From: Vibrio metschnikovii CIP 69.14
GTDB lineage: Bacteria; Pseudomonadota; Gammaproteobacteria; Enterobacterales; Vibrionaceae
DNA: 64,000 bases
NCBI RefSeq assembly: GCF_000176155.1
Contig: NZ_ACZO01000006.1
Span: 62,001-126,000, forward strand
Direction of reading: 5' to 3'
Shown: positions 20,157 to 29,880 of the stretch, in pieces
Layout of the letters: each line of letters begins with the position of its first letter
Numbering within the stretch: the stretch's first letter is position 1
The notes under the pieces: generated by a model
Database searches by the model: none
What the model was told of the DNA's origin: nothing
Seen by the model: the letters and a program-made list of their open reading frames with translations, nothing else
Position numbers and translations under genes: made by a program

Positions 20157-20735
20157 TTAACCAAGCCGTTTTTGATGGCGTTCTCGATTCTCACTTTTCT
20201 GATTTTTACTTTTCTTTAACAGCAGATAAACCGCACCACTTCCACCGTGAAAGCGTTGTGCACTATGCGCGCATTGTACTTCATCAATTTGAGTTAACCA
20301 GCTGGCGACAAAGCTTTTCATTAACGCTTGTGGGGTAGAGCGCTCCCCTCGACCATGGACGATGAGCACGGTTCGCAAGTCCATTTTTATGCATTGAGCG
20401 ATAAAGTGAATCACTTCGTCGCGAGCTTGTTTGAGGGTTTTTCGATGTAAGTCTAGTCGTGCTTGTAAGGGGTATTTACCTAAGCGGAGTTTCTTATACA
20501 CCCCATCCTGAATACCTGCTTTTTTATATTCAATGATGTCATCAGGTTTGAGCATGGCGGCGCAATCGATGGAAAGATAATCCGGTTCTTGCGTCGATAA
20601 CGTGATGGCTGCTTGGCGTTTGGCGAGTTGTGCTTCGGTGATAGTATGCGGTTTGTTAAGTTGTGCGACATCGTGAGCCAGCGGTTTCACATCATCCATC
20701 ATTTGCTGAAATAGTTCTAAATCATCGTTAGGCAT
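20157..20735 (-). CDS. smrA: Smr-domain endonuclease SmrA
   Basis: This protein of 192 residues matches E. coli SmrA (YdaL) along its length. The linker YKKAGIQDGVYKKLRLGKYP is followed by the Smr domain (about 95-175) with LDLHRKTLKQAR, the nuclease-like VLIVHGRGE and GGSGAVYLLLK. Smr domains nick DNA or RNA; the cellular role of SmrA is not settled. Three in-frame starts (GTG 20741, ATG 20738, ATG 20735) cluster here. The last has the best gap from AAGG. It reads toward rluF with an 82-base gap. Confidence 0.88.
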   Translation of the reverse strand: MPNDDLELFQQMMDDVKPLAHDVAQLNKPHTITEAQLAKRQAAITLSTQEPDYLSIDCAAMLKPDDIIEYKKAGIQDGVYKKLRLGKYPLQARLDLHRKTLKQARDEVIHFIAQCIKMDLRTVLIVHGRGERSTPQALMKSFVASWLTQIDEVQCAHSAQRFHGGSGAVYLLLKKSKNQKSENRERHQKRLG

Positions 20736-20811
20736 CATCACACCTTAAATTCACAATTGGCTTGGTAAGTTGATTATACCGATGCAGAGAAAGCGTTGAT
20801 CAGTTTGTTAT

Positions 20812-20847
20812 TAAAAAAAACCGAAGTAGACAAATTATCTACTTCGG
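20812..20847 (-). terminator. Leftward terminator without an intact upstream gene
   Basis: CCGAAGTAGA and TCTACTTCGG form a 10-base perfect stem around a 7-base loop. Read leftward it is followed by eight or more T residues (the complement of A20813-20820). It should end a leftward transcript, but only a broken reading frame lies upstream. Confidence 0.85.
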
Positions 20848-20861
20848 TGCATAGCGTGAGA

Positions 20862-21017
20862 CTATTTAACAATCGAAGCTAAGCGATCTAGTGAGGAGAT
20901 TTGTCCTTGATCACTTTGTAAACCACTAAACTGGCTAAAAGTAGCCTGAGGCTGACCGTCTGTAGATTAAGCGGATAGCATTACCCAGTCGTTACTTAGG
21001 TCTGACGTCTCTGTTTC
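20862..21017 (-). pseudogene. Possible remnant of a degraded leftward gene
   Basis: Just upstream of the terminator, the leftward frame ends with a protein-like stretch of 34 codons (GQPQATFSQFSGLQSDQGQ near its start, LDRLASIVK at its end). Before it are a TAA at 20967-20969 and then SDLSNDWVMLSA in the same frame, back to a TGA at 21018-21020. Two stops in about 50 codons is close to chance, so the only real support is composition plus the terminator. The family is not recognised. Confidence 0.25.
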
Positions 21018-21242
21018 TCACAAAGTGTTTAAAGACCCTGACACCTTAAAACCCTGCCCAAGTTTTGACGCTGATCTGGATCAAATGTAGTTAATTGGTT
21101 GCATTTATGTTTAAGATTGTGTGCCTTTAATCACATCTTGTTCGCTTTGTTCAAGTTTTGTTCGAACGTCATCTGGAAAATTGAAAAGCGTCGAAAAGGA
21201 CTTGCTTCACAAAAAAGAATCGGTAACATACCCAACATAGAA

Positions 21243-21319
<77 letters not shown>

Positions 21320-21327
21320 TATTTAAG

Positions 21328-21354
21328 GCCTCAGCCATTGTGCTGGGGCTTTTT
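21328..21354 (+). terminator. Terminator of tRNA-Pro
   Basis: GCCTCAGC pairs with GCTGGGGC (one G-T wobble) and is followed by TTTTT. Confidence 0.8.
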
Positions 21355-21356
21355 CG

Positions 21357-22244
21357 TTATTGCTTAGCTGGAAAACAAGTTGCTTGTTGGCTTTGATTAC
21401 GTTGAATGAGATCAAAACCTTGGTCTTGCAATAACGTTAATACATTATCTTTCCCCACCAAATGAAGTGTCCCCACGACAACGAGATAATTGCCAGATGA
21501 TGAAGGAAGAAAGTCTGGCGAAATTAGCTTATCTACCCATTGATGATTGCGCTTGATAATCAATGAATCTTCCATCTCAGCTGACATCTTCGTCTGTTTT
21601 AAAAGCTGTTCTAGCTTTACGCTATCGCCACTTTGCCAGCTTTCGATCAGACATTCAGTCATGCTGTGTTGGTTTTCCCATTCATCGAGTAGCGCTATCA
21701 ATAGCTCTTGTCCGTCATTAGGTAAATTCGTTAACACATCGATTTGATATTGCGCGGTCTCTAAAGGAAGTAGCGTTATACCGATTTGCTTGGCTTGACG
21801 AATAAAATGTAGGTCAACCCCTTGTTCTGCAGAATAACCCAGCTGATGGAGATGTAAAAACTGCAGTTGTAGCGCGCTACTCCATGGTGGAAGATTGGCC
21901 AATCTATCTGTGTTTTGTTTGAGTCGTTGCGCCATATTATCCAACTGACGATATTGTTGTGTGGTCAGTATTTGTTGACTGGTTACGGAAGGGATTGGAT
22001 AGGTAATAGCCTTCAAATCACTTAGGTCGACTTCAATAATTAAACCATTGCTGGTTGCGAGGCGTTCATACAAAGTGCTCGGCAAGGGGTACATGGATGA
22101 TTTACCCACATGGATAGACCCAACGATATCAAAAGACAAATTTCCTTTTGTTGCTTGCCAGTAGAGTGGCTCAGCATGAAGGCCTAAGGCGAAAAAAATG
22201 GCTAAATAAGAGAGTAATCGAGAATTCAACAAAATAGCGTTCAC
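21357..22244 (-). CDS. TraB/GumN family protein
   Basis: This protein of 295 residues has an N-terminal signal peptide (about 1-24, ending LHAEP) and the two family motifs, GSIHVGKSSMYPLP near residue 42 and VVGTLHLVGKDNVL near residue 258. TraB/GumN proteins are distantly related to metal-dependent Tiki-type proteases; the bacterial role is unknown. It is convergent with tRNA-Pro and divergent from the chitobiase gene. Confidence 0.85.
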   Translation of the reverse strand: MNAILLNSRLLSYLAIFFALGLHAEPLYWQATKGNLSFDIVGSIHVGKSSMYPLPSTLYERLATSNGLIIEVDLSDLKAITYPIPSVTSQQILTTQQYRQLDNMAQRLKQNTDRLANLPPWSSALQLQFLHLHQLGYSAEQGVDLHFIRQAKQIGITLLPLETAQYQIDVLTNLPNDGQELLIALLDEWENQHSMTECLIESWQSGDSVKLEQLLKQTKMSAEMEDSLIIKRNHQWVDKLISPDFLPSSSGNYLVVVGTLHLVGKDNVLTLLQDQGFDLIQRNQSQQATCFPAKQ

Positions 22245-22675
22245 CTTAAACTTGAGTTAAAGAGATACTCTAGCGTAAATAACATAATCAGAATGACTAT
22301 AAACTTAAGATCTTAATCACAAATTTACTTTTATTTTTAAGTTGACGATCAGCGATTGCTGCTACGAAAAGTGATCATTATCTCAATAAGTAGATAGGAT
22401 TATGACATTGATGTGATTGAGATCGCAGTAATCTCGTCAAAATAGAAGTGTCGATTTTGACGTTAACTTTAACTCAATGATAAGTAATGGTTTTTTATTT
22501 TCATAAAACCTAAAATTTGAACGTGATCACTGCTTAGTATGATTAATTTTACGCCGCAAAATAACTCGCGTTATGGTTGGAAGATGAATCATGGCAATCA
22601 TCGGATAATGCCGTCATCAAGGGAGGAAAAAGAGTTTACTCCTTCCTATATTTCCAACCGAAAGAAGGTAATTCT
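22245..22675. other. Regulatory gap upstream of the chitobiase gene
   Basis: A 431-base AT-rich region between divergent genes. It contains a CRP-like site (22412-22427, listed separately) and the palindrome GTGATCAC at 22523-22530. The chitobiase frame is open back to 22577 without a ribosome binding site, so those 33 extra codons are not considered coding. Confidence 0.5.
22412..22427. promoter_or_regulatory. Candidate CRP site upstream of chitobiase gene
   Basis: TGTGA-TTGAGA-TCGCA matches the CRP consensus TGTGA-N6-TCACA at 9 of 10 fixed positions. Catabolite control of chitin-use genes by CRP is known in Vibrio; the distance to the start (about 250 bases) makes the role uncertain. Confidence 0.4.
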
Positions 22676-25330
22676 ATGTTGAACAAGAGTGTAATCGCCA
22701 TTTCAGTCACCGCAGTATTAGCGGGATGTTCAATGATGGGCACGTCTAATCAAGCGCTAGTCAATTCACTGGCGGGCAATTTGGGTATTCAATATCACGT
22801 CGTCACAAACCACGGCGCTAATGACGGCTTGGCTTGTGAAGCTCTCGGTGCAGAATGGGCTTCATGTAATAAGGTTAATATGACGCTTCTTAATCAAGGT
22901 GAGGCGATAAAGTCGAGAGACTGGGCTATCTACTTTCACAGTATTCGCTTGATTTTGGATGTGGAGAATGACCAGTTTAAAATTTCTCGCGTGACGGGTG
23001 ATTTACATAAACTAGAGCCAACAGAGAAATTTGCCGGTTTTGCGGCGGGTGAAGAGGTCGTTTTACCACTCATCGGTGAATATTGGACGCTGTTTGACAC
23101 TGATTTTATGCCAGGTGCTTTTGTGGTCGCTCCTAATGCAGAGCCTAGGCTTATTGCATCGCTGAATACCGAAGATATTGCTTCGTTTGTGAGCGGTATT
23201 GACGGTAATAATTTAAAACGGACTCCAGAAGACAATAACGTTTTTGCCAACGCGATATCGCGTTTTGAGCAGAATGCCGACCTAGCAAAACAAGAGGTTT
23301 CCACTACGTTACTCCCAACCCCAATGCTCGTTGAAGCGAGTCAAGGCGTGGTGGATATTGCGGCAGGTATCGCGTTGCCTAAAGAAGCATTCAATGCCAC
23401 TCAATACAGCGCAATTCAACATCGCGCAGCCGTGATCGGGATAAATGTTCGTGGTGAGCTTCCTGTCAGCGTTACGGTTGTTCCTGCAGGTTTCACTGGT
23501 GAATTAGCAAAATCAGGGGCTTATGAGTTGACCATCAAAGGCGACGGTATTGTGATTAAAGCGTTTGACCAGGCGGGTGCTTTTTACGCAGTACAATCTA
23601 TCTTTGGTCTTATCGACAGCCAACAGCCTGATGCTTTACCACAGCTGTTTATTCAAGATGCTCCTCGTTTTGAGTATCGCGGCGTAATGGTTGATGTCGC
23701 GCGTAATTTTCATTCCAAACAAGCCATTTTAGCTACGCTAGACCAAATGGCGGCGTACAAGATGAATAAACTTCATCTTCATTTAACCGATGATGAAGGG
23801 TGGCGTCTAGAAATTCCCGGTTTGCCAGAATTGACCGAGGTAGGCGCTAAGCGTTGTTTTGATCTGGAAGAGAAGCATTGCTTGTTGCCTCAGCTAGGCT
23901 CTGGACCGACATCGGATAACTTTGGCTCTGGTTATTTCAGTAAAGCCGATTATATCGATATTGTTAAGTACGCCAAAGCGCGCCATATTGAAGTCATTCC
24001 TGAAATTGATATGCCAGCGCACGCTCGCGCAGCGGTGGTTTCAATGGAAGCACGTTACGAGCGACTAATGGCACAAGGTAAGCAAATACAAGCGAATGAA
24101 TACCGTTTGATGGATCCGCAAGATACTTCAAATGTGACCACGGTTCAGTTCTATGATAAACAAAGCTTCATCAATCCTTGTCTTGAATCATCAACGCGCT
24201 TTGTCGATAAAGTGATTTCTGAAGTGGCCGCCATGCACATCGAAGCAGGTGCACCGCTAACCACATGGCACTTTGGTGGCGACGAAGCGAAAAACATCAA
24301 GCTTGGTGCAGGCTTTCAAGACGTAAACGCTCAAGATAAAGTTGACTGGAAAGGCACGATAGATCTCGCTAAGCAAGATAAGCCATTCGCACAGTCGCCA
24401 CAATGTCAGATACTGATTGCAGACGGTACCGTGAGTGATTTTGGTCACCTGCCAAGTTTCTTTGCAGAGCAAGTCTCTAAAATTGTCGCTGAGAAAGGCA
24501 TCCCAAGTTTCCAAGCGTGGCAAGATGGTCTGAAGTACAGTGAAGGTCCAGAAGCTTTCGCCACCACGAATAAACGTGTTAACTTCTGGGACACTCTATA
24601 TTGGGGCGGCAGCGCATCGGTTTACGAATGGGCCAAACAAGGCTATGACGTGATTGTTTCTAACCCAGATTACGTTTATATGGATATGCCGTATGAAGCC
24701 GATCCAAAAGAGCGCGGCTACTATTGGGCTACACGTGCTACCGATACGCGTAAAATGTTCAGTTTCGCACCTGAGAACATGCCACAAAATGCGGAAACTT
24801 CACTCGATCGCGACGGGAATGGTTTTACGGGCAAAGGTGAAGTACAAGGCAAACCTTTCTATGGTCTATCGGCACAACTTTGGTCTGAGACGGTGCGCAA
24901 TGATGAGCAATATGAGTACATGGTATTCCCTCGCGTATTAGCCGCGGCTGAACGTGCGTGGCACCGAGCTGAGTGGGAAAATGACTACAAAGTAGGGGTT
25001 GAGTATTCACAAGACAGCCAACTTGTTAACCAAGCGGCGCTTAACCAAGATTACAACCGCTTTGCCAATGTGCTGGGTCAGCGTGAATTGGCGAAGCTTG
25101 AAAAAGCGGGTATCGATTACCGTCTACCAGTACCGGGAGCACGTATCGATAATGGTTATTTAGCCATGAATGTTCAATTTCCAGGTGTGAGCCTGCAATA
25201 TTCATTGGATGGACAGCAATGGTTTGATTTTGATGCTAGCAATCCTCCTCAAGTGAGTGGCGAAGTCGCGCTTCGTTCGACGTCGGCAAGCGGAATGCGA
25301 TTCAGTCGGGTTACTGTCATAAACGAATGA
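22676..25330 (+). CDS. chb: GH20 beta-N-acetylhexosaminidase (chitobiase) lipoprotein
   Basis: This protein of 884 residues is about the length of V. harveyi chitobiase. The lipobox VLAGCSMM puts the acylated Cys at about residue 17. An N-terminal CHB_HEX carbohydrate-binding domain (about 35-190), the GH20b domain (about 215-335), the catalytic GH20 barrel (YRGVMVDVARNFHSK, KMNKLHLHLTDDEGWRLEI, WHFGGDEAKN with the Asp-Glu catalytic pair) and a C-terminal domain follow in order. It splits chitobiose to GlcNAc at the outer membrane. The ATG at 22676 follows GAAGGTAA and starts the lipoprotein signal. Confidence 0.93.
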   Translation: MLNKSVIAISVTAVLAGCSMMGTSNQALVNSLAGNLGIQYHVVTNHGANDGLACEALGAEWASCNKVNMTLLNQGEAIKSRDWAIYFHSIRLILDVENDQFKISRVTGDLHKLEPTEKFAGFAAGEEVVLPLIGEYWTLFDTDFMPGAFVVAPNAEPRLIASLNTEDIASFVSGIDGNNLKRTPEDNNVFANAISRFEQNADLAKQEVSTTLLPTPMLVEASQGVVDIAAGIALPKEAFNATQYSAIQHRAAVIGINVRGELPVSVTVVPAGFTGELAKSGAYELTIKGDGIVIKAFDQAGAFYAVQSIFGLIDSQQPDALPQLFIQDAPRFEYRGVMVDVARNFHSKQAILATLDQMAAYKMNKLHLHLTDDEGWRLEIPGLPELTEVGAKRCFDLEEKHCLLPQLGSGPTSDNFGSGYFSKADYIDIVKYAKARHIEVIPEIDMPAHARAAVVSMEARYERLMAQGKQIQANEYRLMDPQDTSNVTTVQFYDKQSFINPCLESSTRFVDKVISEVAAMHIEAGAPLTTWHFGGDEAKNIKLGAGFQDVNAQDKVDWKGTIDLAKQDKPFAQSPQCQILIADGTVSDFGHLPSFFAEQVSKIVAEKGIPSFQAWQDGLKYSEGPEAFATTNKRVNFWDTLYWGGSASVYEWAKQGYDVIVSNPDYVYMDMPYEADPKERGYYWATRATDTRKMFSFAPENMPQNAETSLDRDGNGFTGKGEVQGKPFYGLSAQLWSETVRNDEQYEYMVFPRVLAAAERAWHRAEWENDYKVGVEYSQDSQLVNQAALNQDYNRFANVLGQRELAKLEKAGIDYRLPVPGARIDNGYLAMNVQFPGVSLQYSLDGQQWFDFDASNPPQVSGEVALRSTSASGMRFSRVTVINE

Positions 25331-25339
25331 TATACGCTC

Positions 25340-25367
25340 AAGCCTCTCTATCGAGAGGCTTTTTTTA
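25340..25367 (+). terminator. Terminator of the chitobiase gene
   Basis: AGCCTCTC pairs with GAGAGGCT around TATC and is followed by TTTTTTT. There is no T run on the copA side. Confidence 0.9.
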
Positions 25368-25386
25368 TCTTCTGAGTGTTTAGCCA

Positions 25387-27898
25387 TCAATCATGGTAGC
25401 GTACTTTGCTAAAACGAAGGCGGTTAGCATTGGTTACGACAGTAATTGAAGATAAAGCCATTGCGGCACCAGCCACGACCGGACTGAGTAAAAAACCAAA
25501 TGCCGGATAGAGTATTCCAGCCGCAATTGGGATACCGAGCGTATTATAAATGAAAGCACCAAATAGATTTTGTTGCATATTCCTTAAGGTCGCTTTAGAC
25601 AGGTCGATGGCATTGACGACGGCTAACGGTGAAGAGTTCAGTAATGTCATTTGTGCGCTTTCTATCGCCACATCACTGCCGCTGCCCATTGCGATACCAA
25701 TATTTGCCTGTGCCAGAGCTGGTGCATCATTGATGCCATCTCCAACCATCGCTACGTGCCGGCCTTGATGCTGTAACTGCTCAATATGCTGCGCCTTTTG
25801 TTCAGGTAGGACTTGGGCAATGACTTGATCGATACCTAGTTGCTTGGCGATTGACTCGGCAACACTGTACTGATCGCCAGTCAGCATTACCGTATGAATC
25901 CCCATTTGTTGTAGTGCTTTAACGGCTTTGGCTGCGCTGGCTTTGATAGGGTCAGCAATGGCTATCATCCCAATCAACTGGTGATGTCGAGCGATAGCGA
26001 CGGGAGTCCATGCCTGATCCGCAAAATATTGAATGGTACTTTGCGCAACACTGAGATCGATAGCGAGCTCTTGCATATAGCTTAATGAGCCTAAATGTAC
26101 CGTATCACCTTGATAAGACGCTTGAACGCCTTTACCACGCTGATTCTCAAACTGTGCAATATTTGCGGCCGTTCCATTGTACTGCCGTGCGTATTCGCAA
26201 ATAGCTTTAGCCAGTGGGTGCTCTGAATACTGCTCTAAGCCAAAGGCTAAACTGAGCAATGCCGATTCGTCATCTTCAAAACTCACAACGTGTTGAACGC
26301 TTGGTTTTCCTTGCGTTAACGTGCCCGTTTTGTCAAAAACCACAGTATCGATGTTACTGGCTAACTGCAAAACGTTGGCGTCACGAATCAGTATGCCCAT
26401 TTCTGCTGCTTTACCGATACCAACGGTAACGGAAAGTGGGGTTGCCAAACCGAGGGCACAGGGGCAAGCGATGATCAACACGGTGGTCGCGACTACGAGC
26501 ATATAACTGGCTTTAGGATCAGGACCAAACCAAAACCAGATTGCCGCTGCAATACAAGCTATCACCACCACGATAGGGACAAATACGGCCGAAATTTGGT
26601 CGGCCAGTTTGGCAATGGCTGGCTTGCTGCTTTGTGCTTGACGTACCATTTGAATAATACGAGCTAACATGGTTTGTGAGCCGATCCCAGTGGCTTTAAT
26701 CAATAAACTGCCATCTTGATTGATGGTACCTGCGGAAACGGTATTGCCCGGTATTTTATGGGCGGGAATCGGCTCACCAGTCAGCATGGCTTCATCAATA
26801 TAGGAATCGCCTTCGATCACTACACCATCGACTGGGACTTTTTCTCCGGGTTTAATACGCAGCATCATGCCTTGTTGTATGTGAGCAAGAGTAATGACTT
26901 GCTCGCCTTGTTCGGTAACGAGGATGGCTTGTTGTGGCTGTAGATTGATTAAGGCTTGCAGCGATTGAGTGGTTGTTGATTTGGCTTTCGTTTCAATATA
27001 ATGACCCAGAGAGATAAGACCAATGATCATGGCTGAAGCTTCAAAATAGACATGCCGAGCTGCGGCGGGAAACCACTCAGGAAAGACAACCACTAACATC
27101 GAATAAAACCATGCTGCTCCCGTTCCTAAAGCAACTAAGCTATCCATAGTGGCTCGACGGTGGAGTAGTGCTTGCCAAGCATTGACAAAAAAAACACGTC
27201 CTGCAGTGGCGAGCATTGCTAAGCATGCCCACGCCAATCAGTCCCCAACCCAGTTGATCATGGGGATTATCGATCATCATGCTACCGCCAGCCATCCCCC
27301 ACAGCATCATTGGGCCACCAAGTACAAGGCCAATCAGCGCATTGCGTCGATGTAATCGCTGAGTTTTTGCCAAGTGTTGTTGCTGTTTGGCTTGCTGTTC
27401 AAGGGGATCATCGACCGATTGGGCTTGATAACCCGCTTGCTTTACCGCGCTTAATAGCTGCTCAGTGAGTGGCTGTTGACTCAGTACTAATGCACTTTGC
27501 TCGGCTAAATTGACTTGTACTTTGTCAACACCGGGAAGTGCAGTGAGGGCCTTCTCTACCGAAGCCACGCAACTGGCACAGGTCATCCCTTCAATCAATA
27601 AATGTGTGCTAACTGTCGCTGGCTCGACGGCTATGTGCTCTTTTACGGTTTCATCAATTGCTGTTGGCGTCGGGATGAGCTTTTCCTCTTGAGAGCGAGG
27701 TTGACTTAATGTCGCTTGATAGCCTAAAGACTTAATACAACGCAACACATTATCAAGCGAGGTATCTACATCGAGTTCAATGAATGTGGGCGACAACGAA
27801 TGGATGTGCAGGGTAAACTCACTGTGTAATTGGCGCTCTAGCTTGCGCGCGCAGCCCATACAGTTCAACCCTGATAAAGATAAAGCGTAATGATTCAT
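25387..27898 (-). pseudogene. copA: Copper-exporting P1B-type ATPase CopA, frameshifted in this sequence
   Basis: The N-terminal frame (27898 to about 27225) carries two metal-binding domains (GLNCMGCARK, GMTCASCVAS) and the first membrane helices. The rest, in another frame, has ATMDSLVALGTG, the metal-channel CPC motif in IACPCALGLATP, the phosphorylation motif DKTGTLTQGK and MVGDGINDAPAL. The full span is 2512 bases, one more than a multiple of three, and the break lies between GLIGVGM and LAMLATAGR at about 27213-27235. As written, only a 252-residue N-terminal product and an unattached pump body result. CopA normally exports Cu(I) from the cytoplasm. Confidence 0.9.
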
Positions 27899-27925
27899 TG
27901 TTATCTCTCCTAACTGATTGAGAGT

Positions 27926-27957
27926 AGGATAAACCTTGACCTTAAGGTAAGGTCAAG
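27926..27957 (-). promoter_or_regulatory. CueR/MerR-type promoter and operator of copA
   Basis: On the copA strand TTGACC (-35) and TATCCT (-10) are separated by 19 bases, the stretched spacing typical of MerR-family activators. Between them lies the dyad CTTGACCTTACCTTAAGGTCAAG (split here as CTTGACCTTA and TTAAGGTCAAG). It starts about 28 bases before the copA start. Copper-induced control by CueR is inferred; no cueR gene lies in the window. Confidence 0.8.
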
Positions 27958-28075
27958 CGAATGATCATGACTTTTTTGAAGTTTCTTGGGTCTGTGCAGT
28001 GGGAGTGATAGAATGGCGCGCAAAATTTCGCTCATGCCAAGCTTTGGCTGAAGTTTATGAAAAAGGTAATCAATA

Positions 28076-29500
28076 ATGACGGTTAAAACTCGTTTTGCTC
28101 CAAGCCCAACAGGCTATCTACACGTAGGGGGCGCTCGTACCGCTCTGTATTCTTGGCTCTATGCGAAGAGCCAAGGTGGTGAATTTGTTCTACGTATTGA
28201 AGATACCGATCTCGAGCGTTCTACTCAAGCGGCAGTCGATGCCATACTCGAGGGAATGACGTGGCTGGGCCTCGACTGGGATGAGGGCCCTTACTATCAA
28301 ACGAAGCGTTTTGACCGTTACAACCAAGTGGTTGAACAGCTATTGGCTGAGAATAAAGCTTATAAGTGTTACGCCTCCAAAGAGTTGCTTGATGAGATTC
28401 GTGCCGAGCAAGAAGCGAACAAAGAGATGCCTCGTTATGATGCCAATCACCCTAAAATCAAAGCGGTGAATGAAGCTGCAAAAGAGGGCGATCCATGCGT
28501 GATTCGTTTTCGAAATCCCAAAGAAGGCAGCGTGATTTTTGATGATAAAATCCGTGGCCGAATTGAAATTCGTAACGATCAACTGGATGATTTAATTATT
28601 CGTCGTACCGATGGTTCGCCGACGTATAATTTCTGTGTCGTGGTAGATGACGTCGATATGGGGATTACCCATGTGATTCGCGGTGAAGACCATATCAACA
28701 ACACGCCTCGTCAGATTAATATTTATCAGGCGATGGGAGCGACGATTCCAACATTTGCTCACTGTGCGATGATTTTGGGCGATGATGGAGCCAAATTATC
28801 CAAACGCCATGGTGCGGTGTCGGTGATGCAATATCGTGATGAAGGTTATTTGCCAGAAGCACTGATCAACTATTTAGTGCGTTTAGGATGGGGACATGGC
28901 GACCAAGAGATTTTTTCTCGTCAAGAGATGATCGATCTGTTTAGTCTTAATGCCATTTCTAAATCGGCTTCGGCTTTTAATACCGACAAGTTGTTATGGT
29001 TGAACAATCACTACATTAAAACCTCAGATCCTGAGTACGTCGCTAAACATTTAGAGTGGCATTTTACTCAGCAAGGTATTGATAAGCAGCAAGGTCCAGC
29101 CCTATCTGAAGTGGTTAAATTAGTTGGAGAGCGCTGCCATACCTTGGTTGAGCTGGCAGAACAATCGCGTTATTTCTACCAAGATTTCACTGAGTTTGAT
29201 GCCGATGCCGCGAAAAAACATTTACGCGGTGTTGCCAAAGAGCCACTGGCATTGGCATTAACCAAGATTAACGAATTACCAGAGTGGAGTGTTGACGCGT
29301 TGCATCAAGTGATTGCTCTAGTGTGTGAAGAGCTGGCTATTGGTATGGGGAAAATTGGTATGCCACTACGAGTCGCGGTCACCGGTGGTGGGCAATCACC
29401 TTCTGTTGATGCGGTTATGCATTTGATTGGTAAAGCGCGTGTAGTACAACGTATTCAAATGGCATTAGATTTTATTGCAGAGCGTGAAGCAAACGCATAA
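28076..29500 (+). CDS. gltX: Glutamyl-tRNA synthetase
   Basis: This 474-residue class I synthetase charges tRNA-Glu. The HIGH-type motif is [14 protein letters not shown] at the N-terminus, the second signature is KLSKRHGA at about residue 240, and the RIEDTD and [12 protein letters not shown] segments of the active site are intact. The C-terminal anticodon-binding helical region is full length. It is a single-gene unit closed by a terminator at 29528. Confidence 0.97.
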   Translation: MTVKTRFAPSPTGYLHVGGARTALYSWLYAKSQGGEFVLRIEDTDLERSTQAAVDAILEGMTWLGLDWDEGPYYQTKRFDRYNQVVEQLLAENKAYKCYASKELLDEIRAEQEANKEMPRYDANHPKIKAVNEAAKEGDPCVIRFRNPKEGSVIFDDKIRGRIEIRNDQLDDLIIRRTDGSPTYNFCVVVDDVDMGITHVIRGEDHINNTPRQINIYQAMGATIPTFAHCAMILGDDGAKLSKRHGAVSVMQYRDEGYLPEALINYLVRLGWGHGDQEIFSRQEMIDLFSLNAISKSASAFNTDKLLWLNNHYIKTSDPEYVAKHLEWHFTQQGIDKQQGPALSEVVKLVGERCHTLVELAEQSRYFYQDFTEFDADAAKKHLRGVAKEPLALALTKINELPEWSVDALHQVIALVCEELAIGMGKIGMPLRVAVTGGGQSPSVDAVMHLIGKARVVQRIQMALDFIAEREANA

Positions 29501-29527
29501 CACGATTGAGAATAATCCATAGTGTTG

Positions 29528-29560
29528 AAACCGCGGCCGATTGAAGCTGCGGTTTTTTTT
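29528..29560 (+). terminator. Terminator of gltX
   Basis: AAACCGCGGC pairs with GCTGCGGTTT (one wobble) and continues into TTTTTTTT. Confidence 0.88.
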
Positions 29561-29880
29561 ATGGAGCAAGTTTGTTATCAGCGCATTAACGATTATTAAC
29601 CCCTTTTAATTTGGTTAATCTCTATTTTTTGTGTGTGTTGTTGCTTATTTTTAATTCACATGACATTGGTTTAACATTCTTCAGGTATTATGAATCTGGC
29701 GGTTGATAAATGACCTTGGTTAATAGATATTAAACCGTGGGTTACTCAACGGCACCTCTCGATGAGTAATAGATACAGCAGTGGTCCGTTTGGTAACGGA
29801 GGCCTTAGCGTTTTGTTATTGGTTAGCTACAATCCGGTTTGGTCATGCTAATGATAATAATTAGTCAAAAGGAAAGGATT
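29561..29880. other. Promoter and long structured leader of the OmpA-family gene
   Basis: A second terminator-like dyad ATTAACC/GGTTAAT lies at 29595-29619 before a T-rich run. A possible promoter is TTGGTT with TATGAAT 17 bases later (about 29667-29695). The leader of about 185 bases that would follow holds two perfect dyads: TTACTCA/TGAGTAA at 29742-29769 and CCGTT-TGGT-AACGG at 29786-29799. Small-RNA control of ompA leaders is known in enterics and V. cholerae. Confidence 0.45.

Larger units (their letters stand above)
20739..21242. other. Intergenic region between smrA and tRNA-Pro
   Basis: About 500 bases with no intact gene. It contains a strong leftward terminator (20812-20847), a short leftward reading frame with two in-frame stops (listed as a possible pseudogene), and the AT-rich stretch 21060-21240 before tRNA-Pro. 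TTGTTC/TTGTTCG repeats are seen at about 21149 and 21168. Nothing else is recognisable. Confidence 0.4.

Noticed and set aside
22577..22675. Longer N-terminus for the chitobiase
   Set aside because: It would bury the lipoprotein signal 33 residues inside the protein and has no ribosome binding site; the ATG at 22676 has both.
27140..27240. Programmed frameshifting in copA like that of E. coli
   Set aside because: Here the pump body would need a +1 shift, whereas the E. coli signal is a -1 slip on CCCAAAG that makes the short product. I saw no such signal at the junction.
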